DNA of 50,274 nucleotides from Bacteriovoracaceae bacterium (GTDB lineage: Bacteria; Bdellovibrionota; Bacteriovoracia; Bacteriovoracales; Bacteriovoracaceae): contig JAIEMA010000065.1 of the NCBI GenBank assembly GCA_019752535.1, positions 1-50,274 on the forward strand. Reading direction: 5' to 3'. Both the position numbers and the translations under genes were made by a program. The notes under the pieces are model-generated. The model was not told where the DNA came from. It worked only from the letters and a program-made list of their open reading frames with translations, and ran no database searches. Positions 32,762 through 42,093 of this stretch are shown one piece after another. The first letter of the stretch is position 1. Each line of letters opens with the position of its first letter.

Positions 32762-33896
32762 GTCGCTTCCTCAAGTTACCATTTTAGGCTTTCACAAAAA
32801 GACACATTGGTCTAGCTTGCGGATCATTAATCAGCGACTCGAAAACATTTTCAGGCATAAATATCAGATCACTTCAGTCTATGCCGATGATCCTAATGCC
32901 TCACTACCAGTGAGTGACGCCTATGCTCTACTTGACCATAGATGGACTTCAAGAGAGCTTCTCACTGAAATCGCCAAAACTAAAAAGCCTGTATGGCTTT
33001 ATGTCTTTGGTGATCTCACAATCCGAGTTAAAGATCTAAATCTTACTCTTATGGCTTTAGAAGGATGCCCCGTTCATATTGTGCTGGCTTCACGGGCTCA
33101 AAAGAATCTCTTTCTCCTCCTCTACCCCGAACTGGAAAAAAATCTCATCATCGCCCCTTACCCGGTCAGTTCAAATTTTATGCCCGATCACCAAGCGCGG
33201 CAAAATATTTGCAATGAATTGAAAATCCCCTCAAATTCAAAAATTATTGGCTATGCCGGCCGATGGAGTGAGCAAAAAGGAACCCTCGATTTACTGAAGG
33301 CTGCGAGGCTTTTAGATGATGAGAATCTGCATGTCGTTCTTACTGGCCATAGTGACAACTTAGGTTTTGCTCAACTTACGGGTTCATGGGTTGATGAGAC
33401 TTTTCCTAAAAAAATCGCCCCTTTTCTTACCAAAAATGTGCACATCACAAAATCGATTCATCCTGATCAAATGCCTCATTTTCTCTCAGCTCTTGATCTC
33501 TTTGTTTGTTCTGGATGTTTTCATGACGAAGACTACAATCTCACAGCCGCTGAAGCTCTGAGCGTCGGCACACCTTGCTTGCTGAGTGCATGGGGAGGGC
33601 ATTTAGACCACGCCCAGAGAGTTCCAAAAAGTGTCACTTTACTCACTCCTCAACTAGGAAATGAAGGCTATAAGATTTCAATGAATGAGTTGGCCCATAA
33701 AATGAATGATTCGAAACTGATAAAAGAGTCTCATCTCACCTTGGACTACCGAGCACCAGAGATACCAAGCACATTATTAAAAAATGTCTCTCTCAATTTA
33801 AAAGCTCAAAGAATGATAGAGAGAGTTGATTTTCTCAGTCTCAATGGAAAATTAGATCAGGATTTTTATCAATGGCTGTATCAGAGTTATCTTTAA
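32760..33896 (+). CDS. GT4-type glycosyltransferase
   Basis: 378 aa from the ATG at 32760; an ATG at 32739 would overlap the carrier gene more and neither has a Shine-Dalgarno. GT-B fold: IIGYAGRWSEQKGTLDLLKA (donor-binding domain start), VVLTGHSD, and the E-x7-E region HDEDYNLTAAEALSVGTP typical of GT4 retaining enzymes. Likely cytosolic. It is divergent from the carrier protein gene with almost no intergenic space, so promoters must lie inside the neighbours' coding sequence. It could glycosylate the peptide, a lipid or a polysaccharide. The target is not shown by sequence. Confidence 0.8.
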   Translation: MSLPQVTILGFHKKTHWSSLRIINQRLENIFRHKYQITSVYADDPNASLPVSDAYALLDHRWTSRELLTEIAKTKKPVWLYVFGDLTIRVKDLNLTLMALEGCPVHIVLASRAQKNLFLLLYPELEKNLIIAPYPVSSNFMPDHQARQNICNELKIPSNSKIIGYAGRWSEQKGTLDLLKAARLLDDENLHVVLTGHSDNLGFAQLTGSWVDETFPKKIAPFLTKNVHITKSIHPDQMPHFLSALDLFVCSGCFHDEDYNLTAAEALSVGTPCLLSAWGGHLDHAQRVPKSVTLLTPQLGNEGYKISMNELAHKMNDSKLIKESHLTLDYRAPEIPSTLLKNVSLNLKAQRMIERVDFLSLNGKLDQDFYQWLYQSYL

Positions 33897-34732
33897 GGAA
33901 CAATACTCCAAGCACCTGGTAAAGTCGTAGGACAAGCTGAGGGATCAATGGCCACTGTTGGTGCCGCTAAATTAGAGAGTGTGTAGGGGACCTTGTAAGT
34001 AATTGGGGGAGTGTTTCCATCTCCAGTCGGAAGTGTCACATCACAAAAAGTCGCACTCCCATAAGCTGTGTAAACAGCCTCCAAATCTGCGAGGCCAGTA
34101 ATATAAGTCAGTGTACTGTTAAGAGTAGTGGTACTCGTGACAGTCCCACTTGAATCTTTTTTCTTCAATACACGATTAAACTTCCAAGCCGATCCCGTAA
34201 AAGCTAATTTATCAAAGTCAAAAGTATAAGTTTCTTTATACTCATAGGTCCCAGTTCCAACCGTCTGAGAATATTCTTCAACCACAGACATTGGTGAACT
34301 TGTTCCAGAGAGAGCAACTTGCTTTCTGCAGTATTGCTCTTTGAGATTATCAATCATCGAATCATTAACTGTGGAAGGTATTCTTAAAAAAAATATTTTT
34401 GTAGATGATCCAATGTCTTGAGTGATCAAAAAATAAATTTCTGTGCCACTGTTTTTCCACACACGAATATTATTAGTGACCTCAGCCGTTGTTGATCCAG
34501 AGGCTTTTAGCTCATGCTTCCAAGCCTTGTGCCTTTGCCAATTCGAGGAGCTATAAACACCGTAAGAGCCATCTTTAAAACTATTGAAGCGAGCTTCAAC
34601 ATCCGTTTTACATTCATTATAAGCGCGAAGCGAAATGGCGATACGATCTGCTGAAGAAAGAGTATCCCAAACTCCCTCTTTTTCATTGCAGGCAACGATC
34701 AACGAAAGAATAACATAGATTATAAATCTCAA
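33893..34732 (-). CDS. Lipoprotein, unknown
   Basis: 279 aa. Short signal peptide with lipobox LIVAC (C15). The mature part is Ser/Thr-rich with alternating beta-like segments (TYEYKETYTFDFDK) and several cysteines (NECK, QYCRK, TFCD, SACP) that may pair. No family recognised. Its ATG overlaps the stop of the beta-barrel gene upstream (ATGA), so the two probably form a surface or outer-membrane pair. Confidence 0.7.
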   Translation of the reverse strand: MRFIIYVILSLIVACNEKEGVWDTLSSADRIAISLRAYNECKTDVEARFNSFKDGSYGVYSSSNWQRHKAWKHELKASGSTTAEVTNNIRVWKNSGTEIYFLITQDIGSSTKIFFLRIPSTVNDSMIDNLKEQYCRKQVALSGTSSPMSVVEEYSQTVGTGTYEYKETYTFDFDKLAFTGSAWKFNRVLKKKDSSGTVTSTTTLNSTLTYITGLADLEAVYTAYGSATFCDVTLPTGDGNTPPITYKVPYTLSNLAAPTVAIDPSACPTTLPGAWSIVP

Positions 34733-35763
34733 AATTTATAGCCTCCGCCCAATGCAAAAATAGTTATCGGATCTATATCTGGATTCTTTATTGTCCGCTT
34801 AAGTGAATTGACTGCTCCGCTGCTTTCTTGACTTGACCCTCTAATTTCACGTTTATCTACAGTCAAACGAGTTTGAGTCGCTTTAAGATAAAGAAACGCT
34901 CCCGAAGAAGTAGATAAGAAGTTTAATCCAGCTGAGACATTTTGAGATGTATATGAGTCTTCCAGGATAAAATTATAATGATCAATTTTATCAGCTTCGA
35001 AATCATATTTCTTTCTTAAGTAAGTTTTCCCTCTACCAACACCTGCTTCAACAAAAATCTCCATCGCCATATAAGTCATCTCACCCAAGAATGGATTTTT
35101 TGTCTTATAATCAAACATCCAACCGAAATGAGCGACTGCATCTCCACCAAAATATTGACCAATGTCTTTTTCACTAGAAACATCCGTGCCTGGGTACTCT
35201 GGATCTGCCGTTTTAATACTATTAAACAGTGTCCCCATATAGTAGCCTTCCGCACGAACATTAAAGACAAAACCAGCTCCCAAATAAAGTTCACGCCCCA
35301 GACCTAAGCGTCCTCCCCAGAGCTGGGAAGAAGCCTTATCATTATAGCTTTTTGAAGCACCATTGAAATTCAAAGGCATTTTGTAGCGAGTGGATTCAAA
35401 ACCAAAAATACCTACCCAGTGACTTTTTCGGTGATTAAAACTGCCCTCATCTTCCTCTTGGTTGGCCAGTGAAACTGTTTCAGGCGCAAGTCCTCTCACG
35501 CCAAAAGCGGCCATCGGAGCTTTGACTCGATAATCTTCTTCTTTGGTTTCTTCTTTAACTTTTTCTTCTTCTACTGGCTGCTCTGAAACTATTGGGGAGA
35601 CTAACTCTTCAATCGGTGGAGCTTCAGTGGCCACTGGAGTTTCTTCAACTGGCGCAGATTCTAAAATGGAAGCTTCTTCCTCATTGGAGAGAACAGGTGT
35701 TGAATCCTGAGAATAGGAAACAAAAGAAGTCAGAATTAGCGCTGCTGTAATAAGTTTTTTCAT
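34729..35763 (-). CDS. Outer-membrane beta-barrel protein
   Basis: 344 aa from the ATG at 35763 (MKKLITAALI signal peptide, SYS cleavage); an upstream in-frame ATG at 35799 gives a non-signal extension. After the signal comes a Pro/Glu/Val-rich linker (about 20-85), then a barrel-like domain with strands such as WVGIFGFESTRY and WGGRLGLGRELYLG, ending GGGYKF with the terminal Phe used by the BAM machinery. Specific function unknown. Co-transcribed with the lipoprotein that follows. Confidence 0.75.
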   Translation of the reverse strand: MKKLITAALILTSFVSYSQDSTPVLSNEEEASILESAPVEETPVATEAPPIEELVSPIVSEQPVEEEKVKEETKEEDYRVKAPMAAFGVRGLAPETVSLANQEEDEGSFNHRKSHWVGIFGFESTRYKMPLNFNGASKSYNDKASSQLWGGRLGLGRELYLGAGFVFNVRAEGYYMGTLFNSIKTADPEYPGTDVSSEKDIGQYFGGDAVAHFGWMFDYKTKNPFLGEMTYMAMEIFVEAGVGRGKTYLRKKYDFEADKIDHYNFILEDSYTSQNVSAGLNFLSTSSGAFLYLKATQTRLTVDKREIRGSSQESSGAVNSLKRTIKNPDIDPITIFALGGGYKF

Positions 35764-35802
35764 ACATCTATTGAATCTCAAGCCCATGCATGACGTCAAA
35801 TT

Positions 35803-37989
35803 CTAGGCGCGACTTACAGTGATAACTTCTTCCATTTGCTCAATCGCTGAAATTGTTTTCAAAAGTTCGGAGTAATTCTTCACTTCAATCTCGAACACGA
35901 AGCTACCTTTCTGATCAGGCAGAGAGCGGGCCATGGCCGCTCGGATATTGATACCACCATTGGTGATGGTTTTTGAGATTTTTGAAAGAATTCCAGGCTT
36001 ATCATGTGTCATTACACGAATATTCACAGGGTGAGCAAAGGCATAGCCTTTGTTCCACTGCACATCAATTCTGCGTGAATTCTCAACTTCATGGGCCCGG
36101 TGACAGCCAACGGCATGCACAGTAATGCCCCTCCCACGCGTGATGAATCCAATAATGGGGTCACCAGGAATGGGGTTACAGCATCTTCCCATCCGAACCT
36201 GAACGTCATCAAGGCCATCGACAATGACAGCATTATCACGACCTAGCGAGCGGCGAGCATTTTTAACAATTTGATCGGCGTAGCTCTCTTTAACGACTTC
36301 TTCTTGAGGGACTTCAACGTAATCAATACCCATCACCTTGGGAAGAATATCGCGAAGATTATGCATCCGAGAGCCGATGTTCACTTGTAGCTCTTCAAGG
36401 GTTTTAATATGGAAGCTGTCATAAACATTATGAAAGCCACCCTGCTTCTCAATGTTCTTGGCCGTCGTACCATATCTTTTTAGAGCTTGATCCAACATCT
36501 GCTCACCATCTTCATGGTGTTTATCTCTTTCCACTTTTTGCAGATACTGTTTAATTTTTGTAATGGCTCTCGAGGTCTTACAAATTTTTAGCCAATCTTT
36601 GGACGGGACTTGTGTCTTAGAAGTGAGAACTTCAACAGTATCTCCAGACTTAAGACGGTACTTAAGAGGAACCATCTTGCCATTGACTTTGGCACCTACG
36701 CACTGATTCCCCACTTGAGTGTGAACTGAATAAGCAAAATCAAGAGCAGTGGCCCCATAGCGTAACTCTTTTACATCACCAGCTGGGGTAAAAATAAAAA
36801 TACCGCCGACGTCGAGATCATTCTTCACGACATCCATGAACTCACTTGAGCTTGTGACGTTTTGATTAAACTCCATGAGTTCTTCAACCCATTTTAGTTT
36901 ATTCACAGGAGCCGTTTTATCGCGCTCTTTATATTTCCAGTGTGCAGCGACTCCACGTTCAGCCACTTCGTGCATTTCAAATGTTCTGATTTGAATTTCA
37001 ATTCTCTCAGCACCGGGGCCAATAACAGTGGTGTGAAGAGATTGATAATTATTCACCTTAGGAATAGCGATATAATCTTTAAATCTCCCAGGTACGGGAG
37101 TGAAGGCTGAGTGAATAACACCTAAGACTTTGTAGCACTCAGTAATATTATTAGTGAGAATCCTAAAAGCTAGAAGATCTTGAATCTGATCAAAATCCAC
37201 TCCACGCTGACTCATCTTTTTGTAAATTGAATAAAAATGTTTGGGTCTTCCAGTGACTTCGGCCTGAACACTATACTCCATCAATTTTTCTTGAACAGTA
37301 TCAATGGTGTCACGGATGTACCCATCGCGCTCAGTGCGCTTCATGCTAATTTTCTCAGCTAATCGGTAATAAGTATCCGGGTGCAAATATCTTAAACAGA
37401 GATCTTCGAGCTCACCCTTAACTGAGTTAATACCGAGGCGACTGGCCAGAGGAACATAGATATCTAGCGTCTCTTGGGCCTTGGCCATCTGCTTTTCTTT
37501 TGAGACGTATTGAAGTGTGCGCATGTTGTGCATGCGATCGGAGAGCTTCACAATAATCACACGAAGATCTTGGGCCATGGCCACAACCATCTTTCTAAAA
37601 TTTTCAGCTTGTGATTCTTCTTTACTCTTAAATTTGATCTTTGAAATTTTCGTACAACCCACTACGATCTGGGCCACACTTTTACCAAATTCTTTTTCAA
37701 TATCTTCAGGCGAGACATCACAATCTTCAACCGTATCATGGAGCAAACCGGCCATGATGCTATCAAGATCCATCTTGAGCTTCACAAGCGTTGCGGCCAC
37801 ATTGAGAGGATGAATGATATAGGCTTCGCCGGAGCTGCGTTTTTGCTTGATGTGTTTGAGTTCTGCAAACTCGTAACACTTCTTTAAAAGCTCGGCATCG
37901 CCCTCTGGGTTTGAAGCCAAAACACGACGAACAAGTTCATCAATCGTGAGATTTGGTTCATGCGAGAAATCAATTCTTTCAGAAAACAT
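35803..37989 (-). CDS. Bifunctional (p)ppGpp synthetase/hydrolase (Rel/SpoT)
   Basis: 728 aa, full RSH domain set. The HD hydrolase has H60, H84/D85 (HPLNVAA, LLHDTVED). The synthetase domain has the RFKDYIAIPK region, the R-x-K-D form seen in bifunctional Rel/SpoT rather than the E-x-D-D of RelA, and YQSLHTTV. TGS is around 395-455 and a C-terminal ACT domain ends the protein. With both active sites intact it should make and degrade the alarmone. It lies directly after gmk (the stop and start share a base), so it is co-transcribed with guanylate metabolism. Confidence 0.95.
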   Translation of the reverse strand: MFSERIDFSHEPNLTIDELVRRVLASNPEGDAELLKKCYEFAELKHIKQKRSSGEAYIIHPLNVAATLVKLKMDLDSIMAGLLHDTVEDCDVSPEDIEKEFGKSVAQIVVGCTKISKIKFKSKEESQAENFRKMVVAMAQDLRVIIVKLSDRMHNMRTLQYVSKEKQMAKAQETLDIYVPLASRLGINSVKGELEDLCLRYLHPDTYYRLAEKISMKRTERDGYIRDTIDTVQEKLMEYSVQAEVTGRPKHFYSIYKKMSQRGVDFDQIQDLLAFRILTNNITECYKVLGVIHSAFTPVPGRFKDYIAIPKVNNYQSLHTTVIGPGAERIEIQIRTFEMHEVAERGVAAHWKYKERDKTAPVNKLKWVEELMEFNQNVTSSSEFMDVVKNDLDVGGIFIFTPAGDVKELRYGATALDFAYSVHTQVGNQCVGAKVNGKMVPLKYRLKSGDTVEVLTSKTQVPSKDWLKICKTSRAITKIKQYLQKVERDKHHEDGEQMLDQALKRYGTTAKNIEKQGGFHNVYDSFHIKTLEELQVNIGSRMHNLRDILPKVMGIDYVEVPQEEVVKESYADQIVKNARRSLGRDNAVIVDGLDDVQVRMGRCCNPIPGDPIIGFITRGRGITVHAVGCHRAHEVENSRRIDVQWNKGYAFAHPVNIRVMTHDKPGILSKISKTITNGGINIRAAMARSLPDQKGSFVFEIEVKNYSELLKTISAIEQMEEVITVSRA

Positions 37990-38573
37990 TAATGGCCCTT
38001 TAAAATCTTGGCCACGATTTGTGCTAAATCTTGGTAGGCCCGCTCAAAATCATCATTCGTAACAAGAAAATCGTAGTCATTAGCGCGTGTAAGCTCAACG
38101 CGAGCATTCTTCAATCGCTCTTCAACCACTTGAATTGAATCGGTCGCTCTTCCGCGAAGTCTCTTCTCAAGATCATCAATCGAGGGAGGACGGATAAAAA
38201 TAACCTTTGCTCCATCACCATAAATTTTCTTCATGGCATCAGCACCTTGAACGTCTAGATCAAACAGTAAAGCTTTGCCACCTTGAATACCTTGGTCGAC
38301 AAAAGTTTTGGATGTCCCATAATAATTTGAATGAACCCTCGCCCACTCAATAAAATCATTCGAAGCAATTCTCTTTTCAAAATCTTCTTTGCTTATGTAG
38401 TGGTAATCTACAGCATTCGTCTCACCTGCACGCATGGGCCGTGTAGTGCATGAAACAGACCAGTGAAGCTCGGGGTGCTCTTTTTTAAGTTGAGCCAAGA
38501 GCGTACTTTTTCCGGTGCCCGAAGGAGCACAAATAACAATGAGTCGTCCCTGATTTTGGGTCTTATCCATCAT
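37989..38573 (-). CDS. gmk: Guanylate kinase
   Basis: 194 aa. P-loop APSGTGKST (about 16-24), the SCTTRPMRAGE GMP-binding loop and YHYISKEDFEKR are typical. Phosphorylates GMP to GDP. Two ATGs in a row (MMDK) start the gene; the first overlaps the yicC stop (ATGA). The GMP/GDP pool links it to the neighbouring Rel enzyme. Confidence 0.95.
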   Translation of the reverse strand: MMDKTQNQGRLIVICAPSGTGKSTLLAQLKKEHPELHWSVSCTTRPMRAGETNAVDYHYISKEDFEKRIASNDFIEWARVHSNYYGTSKTFVDQGIQGGKALLFDLDVQGADAMKKIYGDGAKVIFIRPPSIDDLEKRLRGRATDSIQVVEERLKNARVELTRANDYDFLVTNDDFERAYQDLAQIVAKILKGH

Positions 38574-39442
38574 TCTAAGTTTAACGCCTGTTCACGAATT
38601 TTCTCGAGCTGTACCTTCATTTCTACCACGTTTTGAGAGATTTCCATGTGGGCAGATTTCGACCCCATCGTGTTGGTTTCTCTTCCAAGCTCCTGGAGCA
38701 GGAAATCGATTTGTCGTCCCACCTCTCCATTACCAGTCAGCACTTCTTTAAGCTTCGCCACGTGAATTTTAGCCCGATTAATTTCCTCATCTATTTCCAA
38801 TTTCTCGAGATAGAAAATCACTTCCTGCATGAGTCGACCTTGATCAACTTGGAATTCCTTCATTCGCTCATTGAGCTTAGAAGTGAGTTTATCTTTCATC
38901 ATCTCTGGATAGAGACCTTTGAGTTCTTCATTTTTAGTGAGTAATTTTTCATAAATAGAAAGATGCTCTAAAAGTTTTTCAACTAATGACATGCCTTCAT
39001 TTTTTCTAGAAACATCTAAGGCTTTAACCGCGATATTAAAAGCTTCAAGAACTGAAGGAGAAAGCTCTTGTCCTCTATCACTCTCGTCATCGCGCATGAA
39101 ATCTTGGCGCAAAAAATCAGTGGGAGAAACACTGATTGGCATTTTCCCTTCAATCAAAGGCATCACACTTTTAAGCCATGCTTGAACTTTCGCTTCATCC
39201 AAATTTGATTCTGCTACAGCTTCATTTTTTTTCTGATAAGTTACAGACACATCAAAAGTGCCACGTTTAAAACTTTTTTCTAATTTTTGACGAAGCTCAA
39301 ATTCGAGAGAGGAGAGAGCTGATCCCATCTTGAAGCGAAAATCTTTAAAACGATTATTGACGGTCTTGATTTCAACGACAACATTCCATTTAGTATTAGC
39401 TGCTTCACCACGCCCGAAACCTGTCATTGAATAAATACTCAT
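38570..39442 (-). CDS. yicC: YicC-family endoribonuclease
   Basis: 290 aa, full-length YicC/YloC protein. N-terminal SMTGFGRGEA and VEIKTVNNRFKD, and C-terminal EINRAKIHVAKLKEVL and GRQIDFLLQELGRETNT are hallmarks. YicC-type proteins are endoribonucleases acting on structured RNA. The yicC-gmk order is common in bacteria. ATGA overlap with accA upstream and gmk downstream. Confidence 0.95.
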   Translation of the reverse strand: MSIYSMTGFGRGEAANTKWNVVVEIKTVNNRFKDFRFKMGSALSSLEFELRQKLEKSFKRGTFDVSVTYQKKNEAVAESNLDEAKVQAWLKSVMPLIEGKMPISVSPTDFLRQDFMRDDESDRGQELSPSVLEAFNIAVKALDVSRKNEGMSLVEKLLEHLSIYEKLLTKNEELKGLYPEMMKDKLTSKLNERMKEFQVDQGRLMQEVIFYLEKLEIDEEINRAKIHVAKLKEVLTGNGEVGRQIDFLLQELGRETNTMGSKSAHMEISQNVVEMKVQLEKIREQALNLE

Positions 39443-40407
39443 TCTTGTGCACCACTTATTGTGTTATTTCCCATGCGACGAAACTTTTCAAATCTTTCAT
39501 TAAGAAGCTTCTCTTTTGGAATCTTTTTTAAAATTTCAAACTCTTTTATCACAGCATCTTTAACTAAATTTATTGCGACTTCTGTGTGTCGATGAGCTCC
39601 ACCTATCGGCTCCTTCACCACACTATCAATCACCTTTAGCTCCATCGCTTTATTTGGAGAGAGTTGAAGGGCATTGGCTGCCGTCTCGGCCATTTTCGGA
39701 TCACTCCAAAGAATCGACGCACACGACTCTGGAGAGATCACTGAATAGACACTGTACTCCATCATCAGAACGCGATCTGCAATCGCAATCCCAAGCGCTC
39801 CACCCGATCCCCCTTCACCAATCACAACTGTGACGATAGGAGTTTTTATTCCAAACATTTTTTCTAAATTTTCGGCAATCGCTAGAGCTTGCCCGCGCTC
39901 TTCAGCACCGATGCCAGGATATGCTCCCGGAGTGTCCACGAAAGTAAGAACAGGAACACCAAATTGCGAAGCCATTTCCATGAGGCGGAGAGCTTTTCTG
40001 TAACCTTCAGGTTGGGCCATTCCAAAATTATGACGAATCTTCTCTTGTGTCTTGCGACCTTTTTCAATTCCGATAACGGCTACACGTTGACCTTCTAGAT
40101 AACCAAAACCACAAACCATACACGGGTCATCTGAGAAACGGCGATCGCCATGAATTTCATGAAAATCAGAAATACATCCATTGATATAATCAATGGCATG
40201 AGGACGATTGGGATGTCTTGAAAGGAGTGTTCTCTCCCAAGGAGAGAGATTGAGATAGATCTCATTGATGAGCTTATCGACCTTAGCCTGAAGGGCAGAG
40301 ATTTCGGCCGTTAGATCAATATTTGGACGACTACCTGCAAGTTTCAGTTCACGAATTTGATTTTCTAATTCAAAGACTGGCTTCTCAAATTCAAGAGTGT
40401 ATTCCAT
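39439..40407 (-). CDS. accA: Acetyl-CoA carboxylase carboxyltransferase subunit alpha
   Basis: 322 aa, full AccA. An N-terminal coiled segment, then LSRHPNRPHAIDYI, GDRRFSDDP and GIEKGRKTQEKIRHNFGM, and the acetyl-CoA-binding FVDTPGAYPGIGAEERGQ and GEGGSGGALGIAIADRVLM with oxyanion glycines are all present. It pairs with AccD to transfer carboxyl from biotin to acetyl-CoA in fatty acid synthesis. First of the accA-yicC-gmk-rel block. Confidence 0.96.
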   Translation of the reverse strand: MEYTLEFEKPVFELENQIRELKLAGSRPNIDLTAEISALQAKVDKLINEIYLNLSPWERTLLSRHPNRPHAIDYINGCISDFHEIHGDRRFSDDPCMVCGFGYLEGQRVAVIGIEKGRKTQEKIRHNFGMAQPEGYRKALRLMEMASQFGVPVLTFVDTPGAYPGIGAEERGQALAIAENLEKMFGIKTPIVTVVIGEGGSGGALGIAIADRVLMMEYSVYSVISPESCASILWSDPKMAETAANALQLSPNKAMELKVIDSVVKEPIGGAHRHTEVAINLVKDAVIKEFEILKKIPKEKLLNERFEKFRRMGNNTISGAQE

Positions 40408-40464
40408 CGTTTTCCCCTGGTCAGTTGACGAGGCGACATCATAGCCGGGAAAACAAGGTTTGTC

Positions 40465-41097
40465 TTATCGAGAGGCAGTGCTCCATCCACCGACTTTGCC
40501 GGCTTCAAAGAAGACATACTTCGCTGCGCCATTGTGTCGATAAAGCCATCTTTCATTCTCAAAATTCGGATTTCCAGCTATATCGACGCGCTCAGGGCGT
40601 CCCCAATAAGACTCGACTTCTTCTTTCGTCATACCGAGGGTGATTTGGTCATGCTCAAAAAGAGCAGTCATACTCTGTGCAATTGGTGCAGAGGACTCGC
40701 TTAAACCACGAGCGGCAAGGTATTCATCTCTCTCATTTTTGCTTTTTAGTTGAAGAAAATAAATCTTCTCTGAAACAGATCCTAAGCGTGGCTTAAATTG
40801 TTGATAATGAGCTAGAGCTCCTTCGCTTTGGGAGGCTTCTAGACGAGCAAGTTCATTTTTAAGTGATATTTCTTCACGCTCTTTAAGACGAGTACTGGCG
40901 CTGGCGGGAGTTCTCTTGCGCCACTCTTTCTTCGATCTAAAGTCTCTTCCGGTATCTCCAGGGACCACTGGAAAATCCTTTCGAGGTTCAAAAAAAGAGC
41001 TGTCATCTTCTTCCATTTCGGCCAAATAACTTCTTTGCGGAATCATGCCACACGAAGCGCAGACAAAAATGAGCATTAAAATTGTAAATAACTTCAT
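40465..41097 (-). CDS. OmlA/SmpA-like lipoprotein
   Basis: 210 aa. Lipobox CASC (C16). The mature part is a charged, helical middle (RLKEREEISLKNELARLEAS) followed by a C-terminal BamE/SmpA-like module: LGMTKEEVESYWGRPERVD and ERWLYR, ending in FFEAGKVGGW. Modules of this type sit in the periplasm near the outer membrane. GAGGAGAATTT is a good Shine-Dalgarno. Not BamE itself, since the long middle region is extra. Confidence 0.78.
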   Translation of the reverse strand: MKLFTILMLIFVCASCGMIPQRSYLAEMEEDDSSFFEPRKDFPVVPGDTGRDFRSKKEWRKRTPASASTRLKEREEISLKNELARLEASQSEGALAHYQQFKPRLGSVSEKIYFLQLKSKNERDEYLAARGLSESSAPIAQSMTALFEHDQITLGMTKEEVESYWGRPERVDIAGNPNFENERWLYRHNGAAKYVFFEAGKVGGWSTASR

Positions 41098-41247
41098 AAA
41101 TTCTCCTCACTCAACTCCACCCACTTTTCGGAAATTCTTGGCCCTCCTTTTGAGTTTTATAGGGACTAGGCAAGTAATTCCCGACCAGATCACTCAGGAG
41201 AGGGGATTTGTTTAGGTTTTCCTCTTAAAAGTCCGATAGAGGAGGCG

Positions 41248-42093
41248 ATGAAGTTTTTACTAAAAATCGAAGATCTCATAAATAAAGGCCTTATTTGGTT
41301 GTCCGACCGAATGATGGCTATTTTGGCGAAAATTATTCCTCCATTTTTGAAAAATTTTTGGGCAAAGATTAAACTCTTCATTCAAAAAATTGTGATCTTC
41401 ATCAAGGGCTGCCCTGCCCAAGTGAAAGCAAAACTTTCCAATCCAAAAGAATTAATCAAAATTGATTATAAGGGTGTTTTCACTCAAGCTCTTGAAGCAG
41501 GAAAAGCGGCATTTCAGAAATCCAAAGACCAATCCCCAATCAAAGCGGCACTTCAAGCCTTATCGACACCATTTATCTTTTTATATAAATGGGCCAATAG
41601 CTTAAATCCTGCACATTTTATAGTTCTCTTCTTTTTTACAACGGCTTCCATTTTTGCAGTGCTTGGCATCGTCGTTTCTTCAAAATCTATTCTCAAAGAA
41701 GAGGAAGGCGCTTCTCGATTCCCAGCTTCGGATCCTGCCGACACTTACTCAAGACCTGACTACTACAAAAAGAACGAGCGCGAGGTCACCTTTAACAACG
41801 TTAAAATTCCTGTCTACATCGAAGGCATAAATGAATTGAGATCAGTGATCATTGACTTTAGTGTGACTGCCTCAAATAGAACGACACGTCGCTGGTTAGA
41901 AATTCATGAGTTTGAACTTCGCGACCACCTCGTGAGCACATTAGAGCCGGTTATGCCAACTTTCCCAATGACAGACGAGGGCCGCTCAATGCTCGCCGAA
42001 AAACTCAAAAATGAAGTCACAGATTTTCTCTCTACTCATAAAGTGGAAGGTTCGGCTAAAGAAGTGCGAATCGTGTATATACTTGCTCATTAA
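41248..42093 (+). CDS. FliL-like membrane protein
   Basis: 281 aa. Residues 1-110 are basic and amphipathic with hydrophobic stretches (MMAILAKIIPPFLKNFWA); the clear membrane helix is about 121-147 (FIVLFFFTTASIFAVLGIVV). The periplasmic end (about 190-281) has the FliL pattern: SVIIDFSVTASNRTTRRWLE, HLVSTLEPVMP and KLKNEVTDFLSTHKVEGSAK. The classic FliL is about 150-170 aa, so the N-terminal extension is unusual. No flagellar gene is nearby. It may support a flagellar motor or another ion-driven machine. GAGGAGGCG precedes the ATG. Confidence 0.68.
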   Translation: MKFLLKIEDLINKGLIWLSDRMMAILAKIIPPFLKNFWAKIKLFIQKIVIFIKGCPAQVKAKLSNPKELIKIDYKGVFTQALEAGKAAFQKSKDQSPIKAALQALSTPFIFLYKWANSLNPAHFIVLFFFTTASIFAVLGIVVSSKSILKEEEGASRFPASDPADTYSRPDYYKKNEREVTFNNVKIPVYIEGINELRSVIIDFSVTASNRTTRRWLEIHEFELRDHLVSTLEPVMPTFPMTDEGRSMLAEKLKNEVTDFLSTHKVEGSAKEVRIVYILAH

